Source: Megalobrama amblycephala
Lineage: Eukaryota > Chordata > Actinopteri > Cypriniformes > Xenocyprididae
Length of the DNA stretch: 64,000 nt
Assembly: GCF_018812025.1 (NCBI RefSeq)
Contig: NC_063045.1
Coordinates: 55,779,957 to 55,843,956, forward strand
Direction of reading: 5' to 3'
Positions 11,001 through 24,200 of this stretch are shown here, in pieces (the stretch's first letter is position 1; the number at the start of each line of letters is the position of its first letter). The position numbers were made by a program, and so were the translations under genes. The notes under the pieces are model-generated. The model saw only the letters and a program-made list of their open reading frames with translations. It had not been told where the DNA came from and ran no database searches.

Positions 11001-13783
11001 TGCGCCGTTTCAGGCTGTGGCCCCTTTAATTGCTTGCGCTCTCCGCCCCCTCCCGAGCTCTCGACTCTATCACTGCATAAACAAAGTTCACACAGCTAAT
11101 ATAAAAATCCCTCAAAATGGATCTTTACAAAGTGTTCGTCATGCAGCATGTCTAATCGCGTAAGTATGGTATTTATTTGGATGTTTACATTTGATTCTGA
11201 ATGAGTTTGATAGTGCTCCATGGCTAACGGCTAATGCTACACTGTTGGAGAGATTTATAAAGAATGAAGTTGTGTTTATGCATTATACAGACTGCAAGTG
11301 TTTAAAAATGAAAATAGCGACGGCTCTCTTGTCTCCGTGAATAGAGTAAGAAACGATGGTAACTTTAACCACATTTAACAGTACATTAGCAACATGTTAA
11401 CGAAACATTTAGAAAGACAATTTACAAATATCACTAAAAATATAATGTTATTAATGATCATGTCAGTTATTATTGCTCCATCTGCCATTTTTCGCTGTTG
11501 TCCTTGCTTGCTTACCTAGTCTGATGATTCAGCTGTGCACAGATCCAGACGTTAATACTGGCTGCCCTTGTGTAATGCCTTGAACATGGGCTGGCATATG
11601 CAAATATTGGGGGCGTACACTCCGACTGTTACGTAACAGTCGGTGTTATGTTGAGATTCGCCTGTTCTTCGGAGGTCTTTTAAACAAATGAGATTTATAT
11701 AAGAAGGAGGAAACAATGGAGTTTGAGACTCACTGTAAGTCATTTCCATGTACTGAACTCTTGCTATTCAACTATGCCGAGGTAAATTCAATTTTCAATT
11801 CGATACAGTAATGTGTTACTCCCTAAAAAAGTAACTAATTGTGTTACTTAGTTACTTTTTACAGTAATGTGTTACTCCCTAAAAAAGTAACTAATTGTGT
11901 TACTTAGTTACTTTTTATGGAAAGTCAAGTCAATTCACTTTTATTTATATAACGCTTTCTCTACAATCATGTGAAAAAACGAAACACTCATATTTCGCTC
12001 CACTTGTGATGTAGGAAGGGCATCTTATTATAATATTACCGGCCCTTAATCTGCACGTTTTCACCCACGGAGCCGTCATTTTATTTTCGCGAGTGAAAAC
12101 GGTGTACCAGTTCTAACGCCATGGCAAAAGTTTGAGCAAAGCATGGTAACTGTTTTGTAGTTGGCTGTACAGTCGAGCACTGAACACTATTTAGAGTCTC
12201 GTTAAGCATGGATAGTAGGGCTGGGCGATATATCGCATGCGATTCTCACGCGCATTTCGTCAGTAAAGCCGGTTCCCTGATTACCGCTAAATCGCCATCA
12301 CCTGCTAAATCGCCATCACCTGCTTTTCAAATGGAACTACGGCTCTGTCTATTAAAAGGCGCTCCATTTGAAAGCAGGTGATGGCGATTTAGCGGTAATC
12401 AGGGAACCGGCTTTACTGACGAAATGCGCGTGAGAATCGCATGCGATATATCGCCCAGCCCTATCGGATAGCCTGCAAGTTGACTCTGGCAAGCTCAAAT
12501 GCTAAAAAATAAGCATTTCTGTCCGAGCGATATTTTGGAAAAATTATTAGACCGCAGCATTTTATAGCAATCATAAACATTAGCCTGGTGTGCATGGCTC
12601 TGTTTGGCAAACAGGTACGCTATGTATCGTGGGCGTTCGTACGGGTTTTGCACAAAAGATGACGGCACATGCTAGTTGATGAGTTGAATCAGCAACTACA
12701 TAAATTTAACTTTACTAACTGTTCAGAAACATCCAGTTGCATTCTAAAAGTTGTAACTTCTTCCTGAGTCTCTCCATCAGTGTCCAACTCCGGTTTGAAC
12801 AATGTGAACACCGTTACTGACAGTCGTCATTTTGCCTGCGTGAGATTCTCCAGCTTTGTTGTTGTTGAGCAACCGAAGCACGAGCTATTAAAGCTCCGCC
12901 CTCTTCTGGAAAGCATTTGCATTTAAAGGGATACACACGAAAACTGTGTGTTTTTGCTCACACCCAAATAGGGGCAAATTTGACAAGCTATAATAAATGA
13001 TCTGTGGGGTATTTTGAGCTGAAACTTCACAGACACATGAGACACCAGAGACTTATAGTACATCTTGTGAAAAGGGGCATAATAGGTCCCCTTTAAATAA
13101 GTTCATTTCATTTGATGTCATCGTCCAGCTCAGTTCAGTTCTCATCCAATAGTGTCAGTGCAGTCAAATCAATAATATTGTTGAATATAAATTGATGTTA
13201 AGTTATTTAATTTATAAATAAGTTTTTATAAATAATTCATGCATCATATCATAGGTATATTTGTAAGTTATAATACATTATAATAATAATTACATTTTAC
13301 AGTTAATGGAAATCTAAAATGCATTGCTAAGTTTAAAAATCATACATTACTTCATATTGTGCTATACATACAGGCTTTATAAAAAGTGCTGTTATGTGTA
13401 AGTAACAAATGCATGAATACAGAAAAATGCGAACTCTTGCCGTATTCTTCTCTCAGTGGTTTTGTGATGGACGTGGGCACCTCGCTGAGCTCACAGGGTT
13501 TTAATTGAAGTGACAGGGGGAAGCTGCGCCACCGGCTCTCTGCCAGACTGAAGCACGAGCAGCGGCTTCATGCCCTGACCTTATGTTACGCAACACGGAG
13601 ATCACGCTAACTGCCATACTGTTCACATACTGAGTGCACTGCCAGAGGGACTCCCCTCAAACCCAGGGTGCACTTCATGAACAGCTAACATCATTAATAA
13701 TATGATAAACAACAGGAAGTATTAGTGACCTGCCAGAACAGACTTCAGTATAAAGGATTGTGCTTCTTGAACTGGCTTAGACT

Positions 13784-13845
<62 letters not shown>

Positions 13846-14571
13846 TATTTTTTTTATTTTTTTATTTTTTTTGCGTACACTACCATTCAAACATTTGGGT
13901 TCAGTCTATTGTGTGTTTTTTATTAATACTTTTATTCAGCAAAGTCTTATTACATTGATCAAAAGTGACAGTACAGACATTTATTTAATGTTACAAAAGA
14001 CATCTATTTCAAATAAATGCTGTTCTTTTGAACTTTGTTCAAAAGAATCCTGACAAAATGTATCATGGTTTCCACAAAAATCTTAAGCAGCACAAACGTA
14101 TTCAACATTCAAAATATTTCTGATAATAATAAGAAATATTTCTTGAGCAGCAAATGATTAGAATGATTTCTGAAGGATCATGTGATGCTGAAAATGTAGC
14201 TTTGCCATCACAGGAAAAAATTACATTATAAACTAAAACAGTTTTTTTTATTGTAATAATATTTCACAATATTACTGTTTTTAATGTGTTTTTGGTCCAA
14301 CAAATGCAGTCTTGGTGAGCATAATCTTTCAAAAACATTAAAAAAATCTTACCAACCCCAAACTTTTGAATGGTACTGTATTTATGTATATTGTATTTTT
14401 CTAATTTAATGTGTGTTTTTTTTTTTTTCATAACAAATTATATTATCAGCATAACAATTTGAGAGAAGTGTTGAAAAATCAACCAGGCCTTTTGCTTTAA
14501 TGTCTGTAGCACTCACGTTTTGTTTATATATATTATGTATATTATATAATTATATGTTATGTATATGTTTT

Positions 14572-14637
<66 letters not shown>

Positions 14638-17600
14638 ATTATATTTATTTTATTATTTTGTGTTCTGTTGTCTTTCTATATAAGAGAAAGCATCACTAAT
14701 ATCTAATTGTAATGTGCTACAGACACAGCAGTGTTGGCCTGCATTATATAAGAGTATAAACAACAAAAGCCATGGGCCAAACGGAGAGCTCCGCCTGGCT
14801 TATCCTACTTTGCACTGTGTAAGAGCAACAACAGATTCCAGCCGCTCAGCCAAAACTGATACGTCAAACACAGGACAGCCCATCTCTCTCTGTCTCTCTG
14901 CACCATAGGATGCATGTATGCTCATTTCAGCTCATTGATTCTCCTGCTCTTAAACAGAAGATGCATTCTTTCACCCCCACCCCACCTCCGGAGTGTTATT
15001 CTGAGACGAGACATCACGCCATGTTGGGTCACAGGCGCTGATGAAAGCTGTGCATTTGAATGCATGAATGTGGGTTCATTGATTAAAGAAACAATGGATG
15101 TTGTTGCCTGTACAAGGATTTTATGTTTATTTTGAGTTCTTATGCTTTACTGTCCACTCCCTGGTCAAGCACGAATCTGATTGGCAGACCTTTTTTTAAA
15201 GGAGTTTTTATTAAAGGTGCACTATGTAACTTTTTTTGTTCAAGATGAACTAAATTTAAATAATGAGTCAATACACCATCAATCCTTCTTCCAGAACGTC
15301 TTTTTTTTCTTACCCTGATTCACTATTATTTTATAAGTGTTAATATTTTAGACCTGTCGGGTTTCAGGATGCTTTTCTCTGGAAATTGCATACTTGCGCC
15401 ATTCGCCCCTCATATGTCTCCTCATATCCGTAAATAGAGAAAAGTTGCTCCAGCTACTCTGTGTTTAGTGTGGGAGTGGCACAGGTTAGTCTTAAAAACA
15501 AGCAAGAAAGGTTGACATGGAGCAGCTTAATCTCAAACCTCCGGGGAATCACCCGATTTAAACAAATGGTGAACAGAGGAGAGTCTGCTGGCAAAAAGAG
15601 AATGCGACAGAGCTCGTAATAAAACAAGAATCAACATTGGCTTGGCTTGTCAGAGATGGCGAAAACTGAGGGATTTGAAATGTTGTAAAAGCAACATGGA
15701 GATGGTGTTTTTATTACTCAACAACAGTAAGGTATTTTATTGAATAGATAAATTGCCATATGTAGCTCTCTAACAGAGTTCATTGTAAAGCATTATCTAT
15801 TGTGAAGGGTCATTTCATTTTGGTTGTTGTAGTGCTGTGCTGGAATTCATTTTCGAGGAAGTACCGTGTCTATTAAGTAATGTCTTCAGCTATTCAGCTT
15901 GAGATCCTGTCCATCTAAACTGGTTATTGCCTTGCCAAGTAGTGAATGTTTTATGAGCATTAGGATACCCACAGTCATCTTCACAATCACGCAAAGCCGA
16001 AGCACAACCAAAACGAAGCATCTTCCACAAAATGCATGCAGTTTGATTTTTTTTTAACTGCTAGAGGGACAAAAGTTGCATAGTGTACCTTTAATCAGTC
16101 CATCTGGAGACAGTGTACCAGGTTGATACAGCAAGTGCTTCAGAGAATGAAAGATTCACTGGATTTGCCTTGGATAGCTTGCTGGTTTAAACTGCTCTCT
16201 TAGCCTAAGCAGCTGAAAAGTTTCCAAAACCCTCCAGGCTGGGAGACCAACTAAGACCCGGAAACAAGCTTGGGCTAGTGTAAAGTCAGCATGAAATGGA
16301 AATACGCCCATTTTCTAAATCCATGTTATTGTGTACAGTTCATCCATGCATATGTTTCTTTTTTTTTTTCTATTTTTCTTTTAAAAATTTATTTTGACCT
16401 TGTGATTCTCAATCAAAATATAACTCAAATACCTGTCTGAACACGTAGTGGACTTCTCCAATCGTTATGTTCACTTGAAGGGATAGTTCACCCAAAAATA
16501 AAAATTTGATGTTTGTCTGCTTACCCCCAGGGCATCCAAGATGTAGGTGTCTTTGTTTCTTCAGTAGAACACAAATGATGATTTTTAACTGCAACCGCTG
16601 CCGTCTGTCAGTGGTATAATGCAAGTCAGCGGGAACTTGGACTATAAGAGTAAATAAAACACGACAGACAAATCCAAATTAAACCCTGCGGCTCGTGACG
16701 ACACATTGATGTCCTTAGACACGAAACGATCGGTTTGTGTGAGAAACCGAACAGTATTTATATAATTTTTTTACCTCTAATACACCACTATGTCCAACTG
16801 CATTCATCACTCGATTCGTTTGGTCTGATCTCACTCTGACAGCGGCAGTGATGTCTCGCTCTCATTGAAGTATATGCGCGAGACATCACTGCCGTTGTTT
16901 TGTCTGTCGTGTTTTATTTACTCTTATAGTCCAAGTTCCTGCTGACTTGCATTATTTGACTGACAGACGGCAGCGGTTGCAGTTAAAAATCATCATTTGT
17001 GTTCTACTGAAGAAACAAAGACACCTACATCTTGGATGCTCTGGGGGTAAGCAGATAAACATCAAATTTTCATTTTTGGGTGAACTATCCTTTTAAACAG
17101 CGCCTCTTTCTTACAATCAAAGTTTGCATTTAGGTCTGTTACACTCTGATGTCAGTACAGAAGAAACAACAATACAGTTTCACTACAGGCAAAAACGCTG
17201 TTTTTTTTTTTTTTTTTTGATTTTGAGATTTTGGGCTTTTTAGCTTTTAATAAAGTGTTTTTTCAGACTAGTGGTAAGAAAACATCCAAAATCCACCTTT
17301 TAAGCATTTATTTTTTTGACACTTTATCCATTTGTGTCTATAGATTTCAATTACAATACATATTTTTAAAGACTGTTTTCTCAAAATTACCTCCTACACT
17401 GAGCCATATATCTCCACTTCAGAAGCACTTACTTACACCAAACTTTACAGTTTTATTCCTATGTATATTCTGAAGGTTTTTACAGAGGGATTTGTTCATA
17501 TATAATTTGCGAGATTATATACAACGTTTTATTTCAAAGAAAAATTGTGATTTTTTTTTTTTTTTTTTTTTTCTGACTGTTCACAGTATTTTCTGAATTA

Positions 17601-20600
17601 TGGAGGGTTTAAATGAAACAAGAATTCTGAACCTGACTTCATTCAATGTTCAGATTTTGTATTAGAATTTTATGCAAATTAGTGCATTTTTTAAGTAAAT
17701 AATCCATCATTTGCATATTTAAACATAACATTTTAGAAAACCTGTAAAACAAAAAATGTTTGCTTTTGTCTTATTGTAATCAATCCACTGGGGAACTATG
17801 GTGAAAACTATTAGTTATTTTTTTTACCCTAGATTTCTGCAGTGTCTCACCTTTTTTCCAACAGGATTAGTAGCAAGTACATTAGATATCCATAAGAAGA
17901 ACTCTATATTTCAGAGTTGCATATGTGATTTTTTTTTTTTTTACTTTTGGGCCATGCAGAAATTCTGATAACAGAAAACATTTTACCTAGTTTTTCATTG
18001 CTTCTGTACAACCTTTAGTAGGGAGTTGCTTTATTGAAATAAATTATTATTGTGGTACAATCTATTCCAGATAAACAACAAATAAAAATAACTCTGGTTG
18101 GTTGCTTTACATTCAATCAGATCATCATTTTCTCTTTCTAAGTAGGCCAGAAAAATCTGCAAAGTGAACCAGACCGTATGTCAGCGTCAACATCTTCTAA
18201 ATTTACACCTTAAGTAAATGAAAGCTCTTAGAAACCCCAGACCATTAGACCTTTGGAGAGTAAGAATACTCCTGGTAATGTCTACTTTTATGATTATTAT
18301 GAAAGCATTGTTTGGTTTGCACATGCATTTGGCTGAAACCTGAGAGACATCCATTAATCTCAGCTGTTTAGCTCGTACAGTCATTTTACTCTGCCAACAC
18401 CGTTTTAACACTCTAAATGCTTGCTACAATTAGCCAGACGTATTCTTGCCCTAACAGCCATTTACACTGTATCATGTTCCTTGAGGATTCACTTAAGGAC
18501 TGCAAAGTGTTGAGTTGTTTCAGATGATTACTTGCAGAGTTTATGAGTGTTGAGGTTGAGTGGATTTAGTTGTTTATGATGTACAAGTTACATAACGTGA
18601 AGATCAGTAAACTACTGATTGTTTTTTTTTTTTTTTTTGTTCTTTTAATGTTTTTGAAAAGATTCTCTTATACTCACCAAGGCTGCATTTATTTGATCAG
18701 TAAAAACAGTAATATTGTGAAATATTATTACAATTTAAAATAACTGTTTTTACATTTTAGTATAATTTAAAATGTTATTTATTCCTGTGTTGCAAAGTGG
18801 AATTTTGGCACAAAATTCTGCCCTCTGTGGTAAAGTACAGGATCGTTTTTGCCATTGCTTTATCATAACACACTCTGAACATGTCGTTGTTCTCCAGGCG
18901 GGGGCCTCCTCCATGTGGGCGTCATGTTGCGGGCTGCTTAATGAGGTGATGGGCACAGGGGCGGTCCGCACCCAGCAGCCAGGCTTTGGAGCCGGAGCCG
19001 GGCCGTTCCGCTTCGCCCCAAGTGCTGGTTACTCCACCTACCCACCCAGCAGCACCACCTCAGGAAGCGCAGGCCTGGCATGCAAAGCTTGCGGACTGGC
19101 CTTCTCTGTGTTCAGACGAAAGGTAGGATGCCTGGGGTTATGGCCTAATGCACACCTCGTGTAATAATCTAAATTACTGGCTAGTAATGTACAGTAAAAT
19201 GTAAGCACACTTCATGCACTGCTGTCACTGTAATATTTCACTGTAACAGTAGTCAAATAGCTGGAATTATTTATATGATAAATAATTTGCCAAGATGATA
19301 TGTTATAATAGGCCTACTATATTACTATTACTGTTATTATTACCAGTAATATATTTCATCTTAATTTACAAGTAAAAATGTCAGCCTTACTAAGCAATGT
19401 TGCAATCCTTTGTCCCTTTGCACCAACTGGTGATGATTTCAAGAATGAGTGCCACATGTGGATGCATTGAATTTAACACTGCGGTCTTGCAACAGCGGTA
19501 CATTCGGCGCTAATAGGCATTTTGGTTGACTACATACTGTATGTATTACTCCTGACGAGAAGTGCAGGAAACATTGATCTGCCATGTCTAAATCTGGCAT
19601 GCCTCATTTCCTGGCAAAGGACAGAAGTGATGAAAGATCCAAGCATAAACTTTTCCACAAAGCATCAGTGTTTTGAAATCCTATCAGCACTTTCACACCT
19701 GTCTGCAGACGCTCAGATGCCCAGACAGTGCGATACATCTGCAGATGCTCACATCAGCACACAGACTTGATGGATAGACCTGACATTAACCCAGAGTGCA
19801 ATGGTTTGATTGAACAGCTCATTCATCAGCAGGGTGGCATTTGATAAGAACCACTGAGCTTGCCAACAGAGATGCCACAACTGCTTCTGAGAGACAGACA
19901 GTGTCTTGAAAAATGATGTTCACACGGCAGTGATGTTGAGATGGTGCTAGTGTCTGTATTCTGTCAGTGTCATTCAAAACAACTAAAGCATGACGTAATT
20001 AACTCACTGGTCTAATGCAAACATAATAGTTGGCTTTTTAAAGCTATACTATGTAACGGTTGAAGCATAAAACTACAAGTTAATTGCGGAGAAACATTGT
20101 TTTGGTAATTACGTCCCGTTCCTTTATTTACGGATATGATGCACGGAAACGCGCCTAGGCGAATGATGAAACTTATGCGTTTCTCTGGAAATCCATCAGT
20201 AAGAGTAAAATCATTCCTTGGAAGGTGCAGCTATATGCACCTGTCACGTGACCCGTCCCGGTTATATGTGACTGCCTGGAGTTCCATAAATCACGTCACT
20301 AAGATAGTACAAATAACTGTCTGAATTAATGATTCAGTGATTCACTCATAAATACTTCACTTGTTTCATGCAACACAATTGTTATTTGAAGCACCAAGTT
20401 ACATTCAAAAGGTGATTTACTCTATTTTGATTGTTACCGTAGACTAGGGCTGAAACGATTAGTCGACATTATCGACAACGTCGACAATAAAAAATTGTCG
20501 ACAAATATTTTTGTTGTTGAACAGTCTCTTGATCTCATACAACCTATTTGAAGGGCCTGCAATAACGCGGTGTAACCAGTGGGGCGCTGTAGCGCAATAC

Positions 20601-21226
20601 TGTAATGCAGCCCTCCCGGATCCAATCCAATAAAAGAAGTCAGCGCTTTGAAGAGCATAGTGCAAACGAAGTCGAACCCGTGGTGAAATCAAATGTGGGA
20701 GATTAACATAGCATAAACATAACAAACATAACGTTTAGCATAACTACAGAATACTGTCATGCAGGGCCACCAACTCTCATTCAAACTCACTGTTCTCACG
20801 CCACACGTTCATTTTCTCACACAGTGAAAGATGCATCGCAGAGCAAAGAGGACACAGACAACGCACCGACAGATCAGGTTACTTTAGATATAAAACTAAG
20901 TCTAAGCTTTTAAATTCAGTCAATATTACTACGGGATTCAAACAATACTTGTGGTGGTGACGCTGTTTAACGTTGTGTGGCAGATCGCTGTAACACCTCG
21001 GTTCAAGCGGCATGTGAACCTATTCCTCTCTATTACAGCGCGAAATAAACATGAATGAACATCAAAAAGTACTTACTGAACTTAATGAAATGAATCCATC
21101 TCTATTGTAATCACTTAATCGGAGTTTTAACCGCAGAAAGAAGTCAATAAAACTTGCAAACAAATATATCACACAAAATGTAACATTTACCTCAGGAAAG
21201 CCATTCAATGACCATAAACTCGATTT

Positions 21227-21266
<40 letters not shown>

Positions 21267-24200
21267 AAATGATATATAATATGTGTGTGTGTGTATGTAT
21301 GTTGTTTCATTTTTCAGAAAAACCCCACATAATTACATTATATTTTTTTTAACCTGAAGGATATTGATCTATTCAGTTGGCTTGAAAATTATTAAAAATA
21401 CACTTTTAAAAGCTGAAGTGATTTCCTTGTTTTATTTACTAAAGTACAGTATAACTCAATATTTTAACTAATTGCTAAAGTAGAATAATCGAACAAAGCT
21501 TACTGATTAACCAGTGCAATAATCGATGATTAGTCGATTAATCGTTCTAATAATCGATAGATTAATCGATTATCAAAATAATCGTTTGTTGCAGCCCTAC
21601 CGTAGACATCAGTGTTTATATCTGAACTATAAACTTCCCAGTACTTCTGTGATAATTTGAATATTTGAAACTGTTTCGAAACTGAATCCGCCTCTGAAAT
21701 CACATGATTTTGGCAGTTTGATATGCGTTCCTAATTAGTGATTCGAAGCAAATGATTCACAAATGTTTTCAACCTTCACAAAGCAGTAGGTGCATAGCAA
21801 TTCACGTATATGCATTATTCTATTTAGTTGTATAAATAGTGCAAGTAGTTCACTCTGAAAATTCCAAAAAGAAAAAGTGCACTTTAAAGTGCACCCGAAT
21901 GATGCAAATAACTTCATGCACTCAACTGTTGTAGCTTTCCTTATGTAGCAGAGTGCTCACACTTAATAAATTACTTTGCTGCACTATATTCATTCGGTTT
22001 CATGGTTCTTTGTCCAGCAAATTGTTTGTATGCATTTCTTTTTAATGGCAATTTTTTTTAAATGTTAGACCTCCGTACCCCTAGACCGCTCCGGGGGGCG
22101 TAAAATTTATGGGGGCTCGTCCGGGATCAAAAATACCCGCCCCAAGACATTAACTATTTTATTAAAGATTGTGGACCATTATAAAATTCTAAAAACCTTG
22201 TGGTGAGGCAAGCTCTTATGAAAAATATTAAGAGTGCTATATATTTGAAAGGTTGGTTTCGAAAATGGCCATCCCTCTCATGATGGACTCTCTCATTATT
22301 CAATTTTGTTCATTTTGAACAAAAAAAAGTTACATAGTGTAGCTTTATTTATTCATCTCTCTCTCTTCGCAGCACGTTTGCTCGGACTGCAAGAAGAGCT
22401 TCTGCTCGCTGTGTTCTGTGCTGCAGGAAAACCTGCGGCGCTGCGCCACCTGCCACCTGCTGTGGGGCACGGCCTTCCAGCGACCCAGGTTAATGCGACT
22501 CCGCGTTAAAGACCTGCGGCAGTACCTCACGCTGCGAAACATCAACACGGACACATGCAGGGAGAAAGAGGACCTGGTGGACCTGGTGCTCTGCCATCTG
22601 GGTGCCGAGCTGGAGATCGGGGAAGATGAGGAGGAGGAGGAGGAAGAAGAAGAGGAGGCGGTAGCAGACACGGACAGTCTACCATCACTTCCGCGCGCTC
22701 TCTCCACACTGCCTGCTTCCACAGCACGGTCTTCCTCCCAGCAGTCGGTGCTGTCCGTAGCCGCATCTCAGGGAGAAGCTCTCAGTCGCAGCAATAGCTC
22801 AGGGACAACCAATCAGGTGAGGCGCTTTCTTTCAGTCACTGTTTTTGCATGCATTGCATCACCAGAACCTCAGTCGGTGGCTAATATTCTTATATCCTTT
22901 TAATTTAGCAGACACTTTTAGGCTATGTTCACATTGTCAGTTTTTTGGATTGACAACTGCATTTACTTATAGCTGTGAGTCCCATTCACACAGCAGCTTA
23001 CAGTAGCATCTTGAATACTGTCTGTATGAAAATGCAATGGCAGTCAAGCCTGTATTCTCTTATCAGTAACCATAGCGACAGTGACCAAAGTAATATCAAA
23101 GATGGCAACATCCATAAAACTGAAAAGTCTTATCACTTTTGACACAACAAGAGTCCAAAGCGCTCGAGTTCATCCATCAAATCTTCATGAACCGACAGCA
23201 GCTTTTACATCCGATGGAGAACAGTAACTGGATCTAAAACATTCAGATGACACACAGCTCATATCTCCGTCACTGAAAGTTACCGAAACCACACATGAAA
23301 ACCCGTAACACAGAGTAGCCATGCATTTGTGCAGCACAGAACGTGACACAACTAGTTGTTGGGTCCGGTTCCGTGCGAGTTTTCCAAGAATGCGGTTATG
23401 AGTCTTGAAAATTTACAGGTGTGAGTTTGGTTAGAGAATTCGGTTGTCGCTCCTGTAAATAACTGAACTGTGTGTGAGCGCAAACCGTATTAAAGGATTA
23501 GTTCACTTCAGAATTAAAATTTCCTCATAATTTACTCACCCCCATGTCATCCAAGATGTTTATGTTTTTCTTTCTTCAGTCGAAAAGAAATGAAGGTTTT
23601 TGATGAAAACATTCCAGGATTTTTTTTTGGACTTCAACAGTTACCAACGGGTTGAAGGTCCAAATTGCAGTTTCAGTGCAGCTTCAAAGGGCTCTACACG
23701 ATCCCAGACGAAGAATAAGTGTCTTATCTAGTGAAACGATCAGTCATTTTCTAAAAAAAAAATGCATACACTTTTTAACCACAAAATGCTCATTTTGCAC
23801 TGCACCACGCATGACGTAATCACGTTGTAAAGATAACGTGTGACGTAGGCAAAAATACCGATCCAGTGTCCACAAAGTGAACGTGCAAAGACTAAGTTAA
23901 ATGGACTTTACAAAAAAAGGTAAAACAACGATGCCGGATGATTTTGAAGTTTGAGGAGAAAATGAGACCTACTGCAGCACTGCAGCACCTTTCCAACGTG
24001 ATTACGTAATGCGTGGCGCATCGCAGAGCAGTGTATTTGTGGTTAAAATGACCGATCGTTTTGCTAGACAAGACCCTTATTCCTCGTCTGGGATCATGTA
24101 GAACCCTTTGAAGCTGCACTGAAACTGAAAATTTGGACCTTCAACCCATTGGTAACTGTTGAAGTCCACTATATGGAGAAAAATCCTGGAATGTTTTCCT

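Larger units (their letters stand above)
10853..13096. mobile_element. TTAA MITE of the AAAGGTGCC family, with insertions
   Basis: TTAA at 10853-10856 and 13093-13096 with termini AAAGGTGCC and a diverged AAAGGGGACC. Sub-terminal inverted words include TTGCAGCTCAAAATACCCC (10928) and the complement GGGGTATTTTGAGCTG (13006). It is a long version of the element at 29219-30073; in both a 65-68 codon open frame is conserved (11552-11749 here, minus strand). A 56-bp duplication and a hAT MITE have been inserted since. Confidence 0.75.
20038..22350. mobile_element. TTAA MITE abutting rnf34 exon 3, split by hAT
   Basis: TTAA at 20038-20041 precedes AAGCTATACTATGTAACGGT, and the right end reads AAAAGTTACATAGTGTAGCTTT at 22325-22346 (quoted by position), the same family as 15211-16094. 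The right TTAA has decayed to TTTA. The right terminus ends about 23 bases before the rnf34 exon 3 acceptor, so the polypyrimidine tract touches transposon-derived DNA. Confidence 0.65.

Noticed and set aside
13725..13958. Frame with a long Ile-Tyr repeat
   Set aside because: Translation of a (TA)n microsatellite; likewise at 14500-14706, 37579-37812, 44755-45000 and 62858-63181.
22345..22766. Minus-strand frames with long serine or proline/leucine runs opposite rnf34 exon 3
   Set aside because: They are shadows of the GAG/GAA-rich and serine-coding exon on the + strand.
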